From Candidatus Thiodiazotropha sp. CDECU1 (GTDB lineage: Bacteria; Pseudomonadota; Gammaproteobacteria; Chromatiales; Chromatiaceae): a stretch of 64,000 bases of DNA. The first letter of the stretch is position 1. The number at the start of each line of letters is the position of its first letter. The stretch is from NCBI RefSeq assembly GCF_963455295.1, contig NZ_OY734020.1:1364001-1428000 (forward strand), read 5' to 3'. The position numbers and the translations under genes are program-made. Below are positions 55,845-64,000 of this stretch, in pieces. The notes beneath the pieces were generated by a model that had not been told where the DNA came from, did no database searches, and saw nothing but the letters and a program-made list of their open reading frames with translations.

Positions 55845-56021
55845 CCCCTCTCCCTTGACGGGAGAGGGGTTGGGGAGAGGGTGTGCGTCAAGCGCTTGAT
55901 AAAATTGAAGCGTAAACAGCATTCACCCATCAATACCTATGATGCTGATTATTGAAGCAGATGATGGTATTGATTATACCCCCTCTCCCCCGGCCCCTCT
56001 CCCGCCAGGGGGAGAGGGGGG
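55845..56021. repeat. Pair of oppositely oriented palindromic repeats (BIME-like)
   Basis: Copy 1 (55845-55881): CCCCTCTCCC, loop TTGAC, GGGAGAGGGG, then TTGGGGAGAGGG. Copy 2 (55979-56021) is the same design in reverse orientation. A single copy occurs at 17-53. Paired head-to-head REP-like units resemble BIMEs of enterics. The 634-bp gap between the dehydrogenase and arfB otherwise holds no convincing gene; a 70-codon frame through it is composed of the repeat. Confidence 0.6.
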
Positions 56022-56311
56022 TTACTCTCCCCGTGTATTTGCCACCCTGATGTATTTATGTTTTCTTCAGTCCATCATCTTGTCCTGCCTACTGTTTTTG
56101 ATGTCTCAAACCTCACTCGACAAGAGAAATCAAGTAGGATTAACCTGTTAACACCATAATGGCCGAAGTTAACGGGACAGCATTGAGAAAATATCCATAA
56201 TTTTCTTCAGTATTAGGTGACTGGCCTCTGGATCATGAGATCCGAGGTGCTAGTATAGAGAAGATTCTACTATGCATATAAAAAGAAATTAATCATTTGG
56301 TGGTTGGTCCC

Positions 56312-56728
56312 ATGGCGCTGAAAATATCCAAGCATGTCTCAATCCCTGAGAATGAGATCGAAATCAGTGCTATTCGTTCACAAGGAGCGGGTGGGCAGAA
56401 TGTCAACAAAGTGGCATCTGCCATTCATTTGCGTTTTAACATATTCAGCTCTTCGCTACCTGATCACTATCGCCACCGGCTTTTGAAACTGAATGATAAA
56501 AGAATCAATAAAGATGGCGTTGTCATAATCAAAGCACAACGCTACAGAGATCAGGAAAGAAATCGACAGGATGCATTGGAAAGACTTCTATTGTTAATTA
56601 GGCGTGTTATAGAAAAACCTAAGAAACGTATCCCAACTAAACCGACAAAGGCATCCAATCATCGTCGACTGGAGAGTAAAACCAAACGTGGAAGACAGAA
56701 GGCATTGCGGCGTAAAGTGGATGAATAA
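56312..56728 (+). CDS. arfB: Alternative ribosome-rescue factor B (peptidyl-tRNA hydrolase)
   Basis: Releases stalled ribosomes by hydrolysing peptidyl-tRNA. 138 residues from ATG 56312 (MALKISKHVSIPENEIEI, aligned with E. coli YaeJ). Catalytic GGQ in SQGAGGQNVNKVASAIHLRF, and the basic C-terminal tail (KKRIPTKPTKASNHRRLESK) that enters the empty mRNA channel. GTG 56297 is in frame upstream but the family begins here. Standalone. Confidence 0.94.
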   Translation: MALKISKHVSIPENEIEISAIRSQGAGGQNVNKVASAIHLRFNIFSSSLPDHYRHRLLKLNDKRINKDGVVIIKAQRYRDQERNRQDALERLLLLIRRVIEKPKKRIPTKPTKASNHRRLESKTKRGRQKALRRKVDE

Positions 56729-56863
56729 AGTTTGTCACTACTGCTTGCAATAGAACATCAACAACTGCCATCTGTCTAACACAACAGCCCCCTTGCCATG
56801 GCGCATATTATGCGTTTTTGTAAGAACTCGGGTCGTGCCCGTAACACTTCGGGAGAATAACAA

Positions 56864-58162
56864 ATGACAGAAAAACATTATTTAATTCAAGAGGATACAG
56901 CACAGAAGAAAATCGATCTTGAAGTTATGAAACCGGTTCAGGGACCACTGGCCGTTGATGTGACAAAGCTCTATCGGGATCAGGGAATACTGACTTATGA
57001 TCCCGGATTCATGTCAACGGCAAGCTGCGAAAGTAGTATTACCTATATCGATGGAGAAGCCGGAGTTCTGGAGTATCGAGGTTACCCCATCGAGCAGCTG
57101 GCGAAACAGGCGGACTACCTCGAGGTTGCCTATCTTCTGCTGTATGGGGAGTTGCCGAATCGAAGCCAACTGCTAGAGTTCGATCACATCATCACCCATC
57201 ACACCATGCTGAATGAGAATCTCAAGGATTTCTTTGGTGGTTTCCACTATGATGCACACCCGATGGCGATCATGGTCGGTGTGGTCGGTTCACTATCGGC
57301 TTTTTATCACGACTCATTGGATATCAACAATCCCCGGCATCGTGAAATCTCAGCCCATCGTCTGATTGCAAAGATGCCGACGATTGCCGCTGCCAGTTAT
57401 AAGCACAATATAAGCGAGCCGATTGTCTATCCGGACAATGACCTCTCCTACTGTGCCAATCTGTTGCAAATGATGTTCGCAACCCCCTGCGAACAATACC
57501 AACCAAATCCACTCGCGGTTGAGGCAATAAATCTTCTGTTCATCCTCCATGCCGATCATGAACAGAATGCCAGCACTTCAACCGTCAGGCTGGCTGGCAG
57601 TTCGCAGGCCAATCCATTCGCCTGTATTGCCGCAGGTATTGCATCACTATGGGGTCCCGCTCATGGTGGCGCCAATGAGGCGGTGTTGAACATGCTGACC
57701 GAGATTGGAGACCTCTCCAACATCGATAAGTATATCGCCAAGGCGAAGGACAAGAAGGACCCGTTTCGATTGATGGGGTTCGGGCATCGTGTCTATAAGT
57801 ATTACGATCCACGCGCCAATATCCTGCGTGAAATGTGCACAAAGGTGCTTAATGAGCTTGCGGACAGTAATAATCCCATGTTTGAACTGGCGCTCAAGCT
57901 GGAAGAGATTGCCCTGAAGGATGAATATTTCCTGCAGCGTAAGTTGTATCCGAATGTGGATTTCTACTCAGGCATTATCTATCGGGCATTGAACATACCG
58001 AATAATATGTTTACGGTGATGTTTGCCATTGCACGTACCGTCGGTTGGGTCTCCCATTGGCTGGAGATGATGAGCGATCCGTTGCAGAGAATTGGCCGAC
58101 CCCGCCAGATCTATATGGGCTCACCTCGCCGTGACTTCGTTCCGCTGGATGAGCGATCATAG
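56864..58162 (+). CDS. gltA: Citrate synthase
   Basis: First step of the TCA cycle. 432 residues, hexameric (type II) length. Catalytic region shows [31 protein letters not shown] and [14 protein letters not shown], with the two active-site His and, further on, the Asp in NVDFYSG. Good GGAG upstream of the ATG. Followed at 36 bp by yaeQ. Confidence 0.97.
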   Translation: MTEKHYLIQEDTAQKKIDLEVMKPVQGPLAVDVTKLYRDQGILTYDPGFMSTASCESSITYIDGEAGVLEYRGYPIEQLAKQADYLEVAYLLLYGELPNRSQLLEFDHIITHHTMLNENLKDFFGGFHYDAHPMAIMVGVVGSLSAFYHDSLDINNPRHREISAHRLIAKMPTIAAASYKHNISEPIVYPDNDLSYCANLLQMMFATPCEQYQPNPLAVEAINLLFILHADHEQNASTSTVRLAGSSQANPFACIAAGIASLWGPAHGGANEAVLNMLTEIGDLSNIDKYIAKAKDKKDPFRLMGFGHRVYKYYDPRANILREMCTKVLNELADSNNPMFELALKLEEIALKDEYFLQRKLYPNVDFYSGIIYRALNIPNNMFTVMFAIARTVGWVSHWLEMMSDPLQRIGRPRQIYMGSPRRDFVPLDERS

Positions 58163-58198
58163 TGGTTTGAGAGATCAACAAGCACAATAAAGGTAGTT

Positions 58199-58738
58199 AT
58201 GGCCCTGAAGGCAACCATTTTTAAAGCAGAGCTCCAGATCTCCGATATGGAGAGAGGGCATTACCAGACTTACAACCTGACCTTGGCGCGACATCCCTCC
58301 GAGACGGATCAGAGGCTGTTGATCCGCCTGCTTGCATTTGCGCTAAATGCCGACCAGGCTCTCAACTTCACCAGGGGGTTGTCTACCGATGACGAACCAG
58401 AGCTGTGGCACAAGAACCTGAGCAATGAGATCGAATTATGGATCGAATTGGGGCAACTGGATGAGAAGCGTCTGCGGCGTGCCTGTGGTTTGGCGAAACA
58501 GGTCATTGTCTATCTCTATGCAGAACGCAGTGCGTCTGTATGGTGGTCCCAGCAGCAGGAGATGGTGCAGCGATTTTCAAACTTGCAGATAGTCATGTTA
58601 TCTGTGGTTGGGGATAGCCAGCTTGAATCTCTTGCTCAGCGGAACATGTCCCTGCATGCCACGATTCAGGATAATCAGGTCTGGTTATCTGACGATCAGC
58701 AATCGGTAACCATCGATATCCAAAACTGGTTTCCATGA
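58199..58738 (+). CDS. yaeQ: YaeQ family protein
   Basis: 179 residues starting MALKATIFKAELQISDMERG, the typical YaeQ N-terminus. The family has a PD-(D/E)xK nuclease-like fold, here suggested by the DDEPELW and IELWIELGQLDEKRL stretch. Function unclear; E. coli YaeQ was linked to RfaH-like suppression but that was later doubted. Probably transcribed with gltA. Confidence 0.9.
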   Translation: MALKATIFKAELQISDMERGHYQTYNLTLARHPSETDQRLLIRLLAFALNADQALNFTRGLSTDDEPELWHKNLSNEIELWIELGQLDEKRLRRACGLAKQVIVYLYAERSASVWWSQQQEMVQRFSNLQIVMLSVVGDSQLESLAQRNMSLHATIQDNQVWLSDDQQSVTIDIQNWFP

Positions 58739-58745
58739 GATCCGG

Positions 58746-59423
58746 CTACTTTAATAGATAGACATGCTCCAACATCTGGCTGACGCCTTTTTCCCGGTAG
58801 CGGTCGGTATCCTGCAGGATATTCAAGCTATGCAGGTGCTGGATGGAAAAACGTTGCTTGAACAGGGCTCTGACTTCATCATCTGAAACACTGAAGGGAG
58901 GGCCGTCCATCTCTCCCTGGGGATACTCCATGGTGATCAATAAAACCTTTGCCTGCTCGGGGAGAAAACGCTCCAGCATTTGTGCGTAGTGGATACGCTG
59001 ATCTGGATTCAGTGCTACCAGGGAGGCCCGGTCATAGACTGCATTGACGTCACTGTTATCGATCTGTTCAAGGTCAAATATGTCGCCACAATAGATCTCG
59101 AAGGGTCCGTCACGCCAGCACTCAAAGTCACCTAAGTACTCAATTCTGGGCTGAAGGGCATGCTCTTTGAAAAAGGCCTCAATCGCCAACGGGCTCAATT
59201 CGACTCCACGGATACGGTATCCATGACTGGCCAGCCAGACCATATCCCTGCTTTTACCACAGAGCGGGGCCAATACCATTGAGCCTTGGGGTAGATACAG
59301 GGCGTGCCAATGGTTCAACAGATGTTGGTTGAACTCCACATGATGCCAACCGATGTTGTTTTCTTTCCAGCGCTGCAGCCAGTTGTCGTTTGGTGCTTTG
59401 AGTCTGTCGTCCATTGGTGTCAT
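58746..59423 (-). CDS. tpm: Thiopurine S-methyltransferase
   Basis: 225 residues. SAM-binding pattern: VLAPLCGKSRDMVWLASHGY, GVELSPLAIEAFF, then VYDRASLVALNP and LLITMEYPQGEMDGPPFSV. Bacterial Tpm enzymes also methylate selenium and tellurium compounds; the actual substrate here is not known. Convergent with yaeQ; divergent from srkA. Confidence 0.94.
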   Translation of the reverse strand: MTPMDDRLKAPNDNWLQRWKENNIGWHHVEFNQHLLNHWHALYLPQGSMVLAPLCGKSRDMVWLASHGYRIRGVELSPLAIEAFFKEHALQPRIEYLGDFECWRDGPFEIYCGDIFDLEQIDNSDVNAVYDRASLVALNPDQRIHYAQMLERFLPEQAKVLLITMEYPQGEMDGPPFSVSDDEVRALFKQRFSIQHLHSLNILQDTDRYREKGVSQMLEHVYLLK

Positions 59424-59637
59424 GATGCTGCCTGTTTAGTCACATAACGGTGAGGCCGTAAATATTCATTTGAAGTGTGGTCTTAGGCAGCTCGTTGCCC
59501 GGGCTGTTATTAACCAGGAACTTTAATGGGTCAAGTGCAAGACTGCAAGAATCCCGGCGTTCCAAGTTAAGGCACTACTGTTGATGATTGGCGTCAAACA
59601 AAATAACCACAGTTCAATTCAGAGTATCAGATAAGAG

Positions 59638-60630
59638 ATGGAAGCAGATTCGCAAGAGCAGGCGTTTGCCACACTGACACCCGATGCACTACTGGATGCC
59701 GTGGAATCGACCGGTGTCAGCTGTAGTGGACAGATGCTGGCCCTCAACAGTTATGAAAACAGGGTCTATCAAGTTGGCCTGGATGACGGGCCGCCATTGG
59801 TGGCCAAGTTCTATCGCCCCAATCGCTGGAGCGATGAGGCGATCCTGGAGGAGCACCAATTCACCATTGAATTGGCCCAGCAGGAGATACCGGTCATCGC
59901 CCCCATCATTGACGAGCATGGCAAGACCCTGTTGTACCATGAGCAGAGCCGCTTTGCCCTCTATCCCTGCAAGGGTGGGCGCGCACCGGAGTTGGATGAC
60001 CCCAGTCATCTGCTTCAATTGGGCCGTTTTATCGCCAGGATACACCTGTTGGGTTCCACCTGTGACTTCGAGTATCGGCCAGGCATCGACCTGGAGAGCT
60101 TCCTGCATCAGCCTAGTAGCTATCTTCTGGAGCATGGATTTATCCCTGCTCACCTGGTCACTGCCTATGAAACCCTGCTCTCTGATCTGATCGACCGGAT
60201 CGAGTCCTGCTATGCCAGCGCCGGGGCCTTCAAAACGATTCGATTGCATGGCGACTGCCATCCCGGGAATATCCTGTGGCGAGACGAAGGGCCGCAAATT
60301 GTCGATTTCGATGATGCCAGAATGGGTCCCGCAATCCAGGATCTGTGGATGTTTCTCTCCGGTGATCGTGGTTACATGAGCGAACGGGCGGCGGATCTGC
60401 TGGAAGGGTACAGTCAATTTTACGATTTCAATCCCGCGGAACTCCACTTGTTGGAAGCATTACGTACCCTGAGGCTGGTCCACTATGCAGGGTGGTTGGG
60501 CCGGCGTTGGTATGATCCTGCCTTTCCCAGGGCGTTCCCCTGGTTCGACAGCATGACCTTCTGGGAAGAGCATATCCTGACCCTGCGTGAGCAACTGGCA
60601 AAGATGGATGAGCCACCCATAGCGGTGTGA
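59638..60630 (+). CDS. srkA: Stress-response kinase A (YihE/RdoA)
   Basis: Ser/Thr kinase of the APH-like fold that in E. coli counters the MazF-dependent death pathway. 330 residues, family length. The conserved opening LNSYENRVYQVGLDDG, catalytic loop LHGDCHPGNILW and metal-binding IVDFDDARMGP are present. Its stop lies 13 bp from the greB stop, tail to tail. Confidence 0.95.
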   Translation: MEADSQEQAFATLTPDALLDAVESTGVSCSGQMLALNSYENRVYQVGLDDGPPLVAKFYRPNRWSDEAILEEHQFTIELAQQEIPVIAPIIDEHGKTLLYHEQSRFALYPCKGGRAPELDDPSHLLQLGRFIARIHLLGSTCDFEYRPGIDLESFLHQPSSYLLEHGFIPAHLVTAYETLLSDLIDRIESCYASAGAFKTIRLHGDCHPGNILWRDEGPQIVDFDDARMGPAIQDLWMFLSGDRGYMSERAADLLEGYSQFYDFNPAELHLLEALRTLRLVHYAGWLGRRWYDPAFPRAFPWFDSMTFWEEHILTLREQLAKMDEPPIAV

Positions 60631-60643
60631 GGCCGGTACGAGG

Positions 60644-61147
60644 CTATCGATCCTCGTCATATCGGATATCCACAATCCAGTACTGTCTCATACCACTTGG
60701 CGTCTCGACTGTGATTTGGTCGTCCAGACTGCGTCCCAGCAGGGCTTGTGCCAGGGGGGAATCCAGGCTGATGTAATCCGCCTGCATACCAATCTCATCC
60801 GGTCCGACTATCCGATAACTCTGTTCGCTACCGTCTTTGTCCTCCAGCCACACCCAGGCGGAGAAAAAAACCTGTTGTTGATTGCCCGGTAGTTGATCGA
60901 CGACCTTGAGAGCCGGTAGTCTCTTCTGTAAATAGCGGATACGCCAGTCGATTTCACGCAACTCCTTTTTGCGATAGATGTATTCCGCGTTCTCTGATCG
61001 GTCCCCCTCGGCAGCTGCTGCGGCCAACGCCTTGGTTACATCCCGCCGACGAACCCATAGTCCCTGTTCTTCCTGTTTGAGCTGTGCATACCCGGTTTGT
61101 GTGATATAGGGGGATTTTGCTGGAGCAGGCGGCTTGTATCGTCCCAT
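60644..61147 (-). CDS. greB: Transcription elongation factor GreB
   Basis: Rescues backtracked RNA polymerase by stimulating transcript cleavage. 167 residues; N-terminal coiled coil with the acidic tip in EGDRSENAEYIYRKKELRE and the C-terminal FKBP-like domain with YRIVGPDEIG and the end SPLAQALLGRSLDDQITVET. The two catalytic acidic residues at the coiled-coil tip (D, E) are intact. GreB rather than GreA by length and the YITQTGYAQLKQEE start. Confidence 0.96.
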   Translation of the reverse strand: MGRYKPPAPAKSPYITQTGYAQLKQEEQGLWVRRRDVTKALAAAAAEGDRSENAEYIYRKKELREIDWRIRYLQKRLPALKVVDQLPGNQQQVFFSAWVWLEDKDGSEQSYRIVGPDEIGMQADYISLDSPLAQALLGRSLDDQITVETPSGMRQYWIVDIRYDEDR

Positions 61148-61383
61148 GTTTCAATTCGACCAGGGTGAGATAGGTAACTTGAGGGTAATGTTAAGTCATA
61201 ATCCAACTATGAGCACACTCAATATGCCCCGTCAACACTAACGTTGTTCAAGATGTTTTTTGTTGGAGGTAAAAAAAACTAAAGATTTCAACTGACTTCT
61301 TTGCAATGGATAGGGCTTCATCTACAATCGAATGTTCTATCCTCTATCGGGAATCAGCAAGGACAAATCTGGGAGCAGGCACT

Positions 61384-63951
61384 ATGATTCGATTGGAAAA
61401 ACTGACTATCACCGGCCTCTCCCTGGTAGTGGCGTCCATGATTGCGGCCTGCGGAGGCGGCGGTGGTGGTGGCGATAATGTTGATACCCAGTCCAGGGTC
61501 AACGTCAGTGGTAATTTGGTCGTTCCCTCCTTTGTTGTTACCGACAGTGATGTCAACGATGTGGAGACCGTCTCAGTCCCCAATCATCCCGCGACCGCCG
61601 CGCAGGTGGTACCCAACCCTGTCAATATTGGCGGTTATGTCAATCAGCCTCGCGAGGGTTTTGCCGGTCTCTCATTCAATTCAGGTGACACGGATGACTA
61701 CTTTCTCATCGATATGCAGGCGGGCCAGACGTTGTTGCTCAATATCGCCGATCTGTCCAGCGGTGAGGATCTGGATCTGTTCCTTTTCGACCTCAATGGC
61801 CAACTGATTGACGCCTCTTTGGGCGGGCTGGATACCAAGTTCGAGTCACTGGTGATCCCGGAGGATGGGCAGTACTATGTGAATGTGTATGCCGTTTCCG
61901 GTGCCTCCAACTACCTGCTTTCAGTGGGTTTGACGCCTCTAGCAGCGCTGCCTTCCGGTGCACTCAGGCTATCAGATGACTTTCTGCCTGAGGAGGTATT
62001 GGTCCGATTCAATGACCTCTCAGTGCAGGCTCGAATCGAGGATAGCCTGTTGCAGCAGTTCCAGTTCGACACGGATAACTACAGCGGTGGTGTACAGCGG
62101 TTGACATTGAAGGAGCAGGCAGCAGTGGTGGCCGCCCGCACGCTTACCGATATGCAGCTAACCGACCTGCAACAACAGAAGCTCGATACCCTGCACGCGA
62201 TCAAGGCGTTACGAAAACGCGATGACGTGGACTATGCAGAGCCCAACTACATCGTACACCCCTCGGCCATACCAAATGACGAGCACTACACGCTGCAGTG
62301 GCACTATCCGCAGATCAATCTTCCCCAGGCCTGGGATATCACGACAGGGGACACTGACGTGATCGTGGCGGTCATCGATACCGGGGTGCTGCTCACTCAT
62401 CCGGAAATGAGCGGCCAGCTCACGGCGGGATATGATTTCATCTCCGATGCTGAGAGTGCCGGTGACGGAGATGGTATCGATAGCGACCCCAATGATGAAG
62501 GGGATGCCCTGCAGGATGGTACCTCCTCATCCTTTCATGGTACCCATGTAGCCGGTACCGTGGCTGCCCGGAGTAATAACAGCCAGGGTGCTGCCGGTGT
62601 TGCCTGGGAGAGCAGGATAATGCCGATCCGGGTGCTGGGTAAGGACGGTGGCAATTCACTGGATCTCGCGGAAGGGATACGTTATGCGGCCGGGCTTTCC
62701 AATGCCTCAGGTACCACACCCGCCCAACCGGCCGATATCATCAATATGAGTCTCGGGGGAAATTCCGACAGCCAGACCACCCGGGAAGCGGTGGCGGCGG
62801 CCCGTGCGGAAGGCGTGATCATTATTGCCGCGTCGGGTAACGAGAGCACATCCCAGCTCTCCTATCCTGCCTCCTATCCGGGGGTGGTCTCAGTAAGCGC
62901 GGTGGACATCAATCGGGATCTCGCATTCTATTCCAACTTTGGCACCATGATCGACGTGGCAGCGCCCGGTGGTGATTTGCGTGTGGACCTGAATGGGGAC
63001 TCGAGGCCAGATGGCATATTGAGTGCGGGTGCAGACGATTCGTCCGACACACTCAGTTATCAGTTGGTGTTCTATAACGGCACCTCCATGGCGGCCCCCC
63101 ATATCGCCGGGGTGGCGGCGCTGATGAAAGCGGTATATCCCGCGATGACCCCTGCCGAGTTCGATTCCATGCTGGCTGCGGGAGAACTCACCACCGATCT
63201 TGGTGATACGGGAAGAGACAATCTCTATGGCCATGGCCTGATCGATGCTTTCAAGGCGGTGGACGCGGCACAACAGCGGGGAGGGGGCGGAGTGCCCGTG
63301 GATCCTGCATTGAGTGTCAATCCCCAGAGCCTGAACTTCTCCCATAATCTGCAGAGCACCACACTTTTCATTGAACAGATCGGTGGCGATCTGGGAAGCG
63401 TCCAGATCGCTGAAGACATAAGCTGGCTGACCCTGCAAGCCAGTCAGGTGGATGGCTCGGGTTACGGCAGTTATAACGCCATCATCGATCGTTCCGGACT
63501 GGCTGCCGGGACCTATTCGGATACTATTCAGATCAGCGCCGGGAGTGCAAGCGAGACGGTTCAGGTCATCATGCAGGTGCTGGACATCTCCATTTCCGGT
63601 GATGCGGGAATCCACTATGTGCTGCTGGTGAATAATGATACCGACCAGGTGTTGCAGCAGTTTCAGGTGGAAGCGGTTGGCGAGAGCGTCAGCTACAGTT
63701 TTAGCGAGGTGGCAGCGGGTGACTACCTGATCTTTGCCGGGTCAGACATGGATATGGATGGCATCATTTGTGATTCTGGTGAGTCTTGCGGCGCATATGC
63801 AACCGCTTCGCAACCCAGCATCATCACTATTGAATCGAGCGATATCGTTGATCTGGATTTCACCACCTCTTATGAATACCAGTCACCGAGTTCTCAATCC
63901 CTCGAAAATACAACCCGGTCACTGGTTTTAAGACGCCTGGATGTAGAGTAA
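61384..63951 (+). CDS. Subtilisin-like (S8) serine protease lipoprotein with PPC and C-terminal beta domains
   Basis: 855 residues from ATG 61384 (GGAG upstream; the longer frame adds 26 codons ahead of the signal peptide). The lipobox IAAC is followed by a Gly-rich linker, so it is a lipid-anchored exported enzyme. Order of domains: pre-peptidase C-terminal (PPC)-like domain (about 95-195), a propeptide-like segment, the S8 catalytic domain with Asp332 (AVIDTGV), His385 (HGTHVAG) and Ser568 (GTSMAAPH), then a BACON/Ig-like beta domain (about 640-735) and a short C-terminal beta domain. Active triad complete. Standalone; protein ends 49 bp before the window edge. Confidence 0.94.
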   Translation: MIRLEKLTITGLSLVVASMIAACGGGGGGGDNVDTQSRVNVSGNLVVPSFVVTDSDVNDVETVSVPNHPATAAQVVPNPVNIGGYVNQPREGFAGLSFNSGDTDDYFLIDMQAGQTLLLNIADLSSGEDLDLFLFDLNGQLIDASLGGLDTKFESLVIPEDGQYYVNVYAVSGASNYLLSVGLTPLAALPSGALRLSDDFLPEEVLVRFNDLSVQARIEDSLLQQFQFDTDNYSGGVQRLTLKEQAAVVAARTLTDMQLTDLQQQKLDTLHAIKALRKRDDVDYAEPNYIVHPSAIPNDEHYTLQWHYPQINLPQAWDITTGDTDVIVAVIDTGVLLTHPEMSGQLTAGYDFISDAESAGDGDGIDSDPNDEGDALQDGTSSSFHGTHVAGTVAARSNNSQGAAGVAWESRIMPIRVLGKDGGNSLDLAEGIRYAAGLSNASGTTPAQPADIINMSLGGNSDSQTTREAVAAARAEGVIIIAASGNESTSQLSYPASYPGVVSVSAVDINRDLAFYSNFGTMIDVAAPGGDLRVDLNGDSRPDGILSAGADDSSDTLSYQLVFYNGTSMAAPHIAGVAALMKAVYPAMTPAEFDSMLAAGELTTDLGDTGRDNLYGHGLIDAFKAVDAAQQRGGGGVPVDPALSVNPQSLNFSHNLQSTTLFIEQIGGDLGSVQIAEDISWLTLQASQVDGSGYGSYNAIIDRSGLAAGTYSDTIQISAGSASETVQVIMQVLDISISGDAGIHYVLLVNNDTDQVLQQFQVEAVGESVSYSFSEVAAGDYLIFAGSDMDMDGIICDSGESCGAYATASQPSIITIESSDIVDLDFTTSYEYQSPSSQSLENTTRSLVLRRLDVE

Positions 63952-64000
63952 ATCCAGAGCAGGCAAAGATGCGTAACTCCAATACTGTAATAACTGGGGA

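Noticed and set aside
55939-56151. 70-codon frame upstream of arfB
   Set aside because: Runs through the palindromic repeat (Pro/Gly low complexity) and has no RBS.
56139-56165. CCTGTTAACAC near 56147 resembling the MITE terminus
   Set aside because: Only an 11-bp match centred on the common palindrome GTTAAC; likely chance.

Overview
ORGANISM. The window looks like a chromosomal piece of a free-living or symbiotic gammaproteobacterium. Support comes from gammaproteobacterial housekeeping genes (valS, gltA, greB, yaeQ, tpm, srkA, arfB, nhaA), class III PHA synthase genes (phaE-phaC, typical of purple and other sulfur bacteria of the Chromatiales type), and a complete Lap-type c-di-GMP-controlled adhesin locus. 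I favour a sulfur-oxidiser of the Chromatiales/Sedimenticola/Thiodiazotropha kind. That placement is inferred from gene content, not from a search. LAYOUT. (1) 1-6.1 kb: valS (minus) divergent from ppdK (plus). (2) 6.3-31.1 kb: a full Lap biofilm system in the order lapG (periplasmic protease), lapD-like (c-di-GMP receptor with degenerate GGDEF/EAL), a small 'tryptophan synthase beta-like' protein on the other strand, lapB (ABC exporter), lapC (membrane fusion protein), a LuxR-type response regulator, a 5,054-residue adhesin, and lapE (TolC-like outer membrane channel). The adhesin carries an N-terminal retention module with a LapG-type cleavage site, three cadherin-like repeats, 41 tandem units of exactly 94 residues (282 bp), a C-terminal region and RTX repeats. 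(3) 31.3-34.6 kb: a TVP38-type membrane domain fused to a disulfide oxidoreductase, a secreted protein with a duplicated Cys-rich domain, and an apparently unrecorded 30-codon ORF with a strong RBS just below a near-consensus sigma-54 promoter. (4) 34.8-40.8 kb: a polyhydroxyalkanoate cluster (phaB, phasin, phaR, phaA on minus; phaE, phaC on plus), with a sigma-70 promoter and two 12-bp direct repeats that are good candidate PhaR operators in front of the phasin gene. (5) 41-49.2 kb: nhaA, an NDUFA9-like NAD(P)-binding protein, a broken CinA/MoaB-like gene, a cyclic-nucleotide-binding protein, a DUF523-DUF1722 protein, a truncated haemoglobin, a 271-bp non-coding element with nested inverted repeats (MITE-like), and a coiled-coil/SPOR membrane protein. 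(6) 49.2-52.3 kb: a ydbH-like AsmA-type gene and a YnbE/YdbL-like gene, separated by a second structured repeat. (7) 52.3-64 kb: acetyltransferase, NHL propeller, histidine phosphatase, PQQ-type sugar dehydrogenase, a pair of palindromic repeats, arfB, gltA, yaeQ, tpm, srkA, greB and a large subtilisin-like lipoprotein. HOW IT WORKS TOGETHER. By analogy with Pseudomonas and Legionella Lap systems, high c-di-GMP lets LapD hold LapG, the giant adhesin stays plugged in LapE and cells stay attached; low c-di-GMP frees LapG, which cuts the retention module. The PHA cluster makes and packages carbon storage polymer from acetyl-CoA, with PhaR sensing granules and controlling the phasin. Regions outside the Lap and PHA loci are mostly ordinary housekeeping DNA with a few mobile or structured repeats between genes. 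No rRNA, tRNA, CRISPR array or transposase gene was seen.
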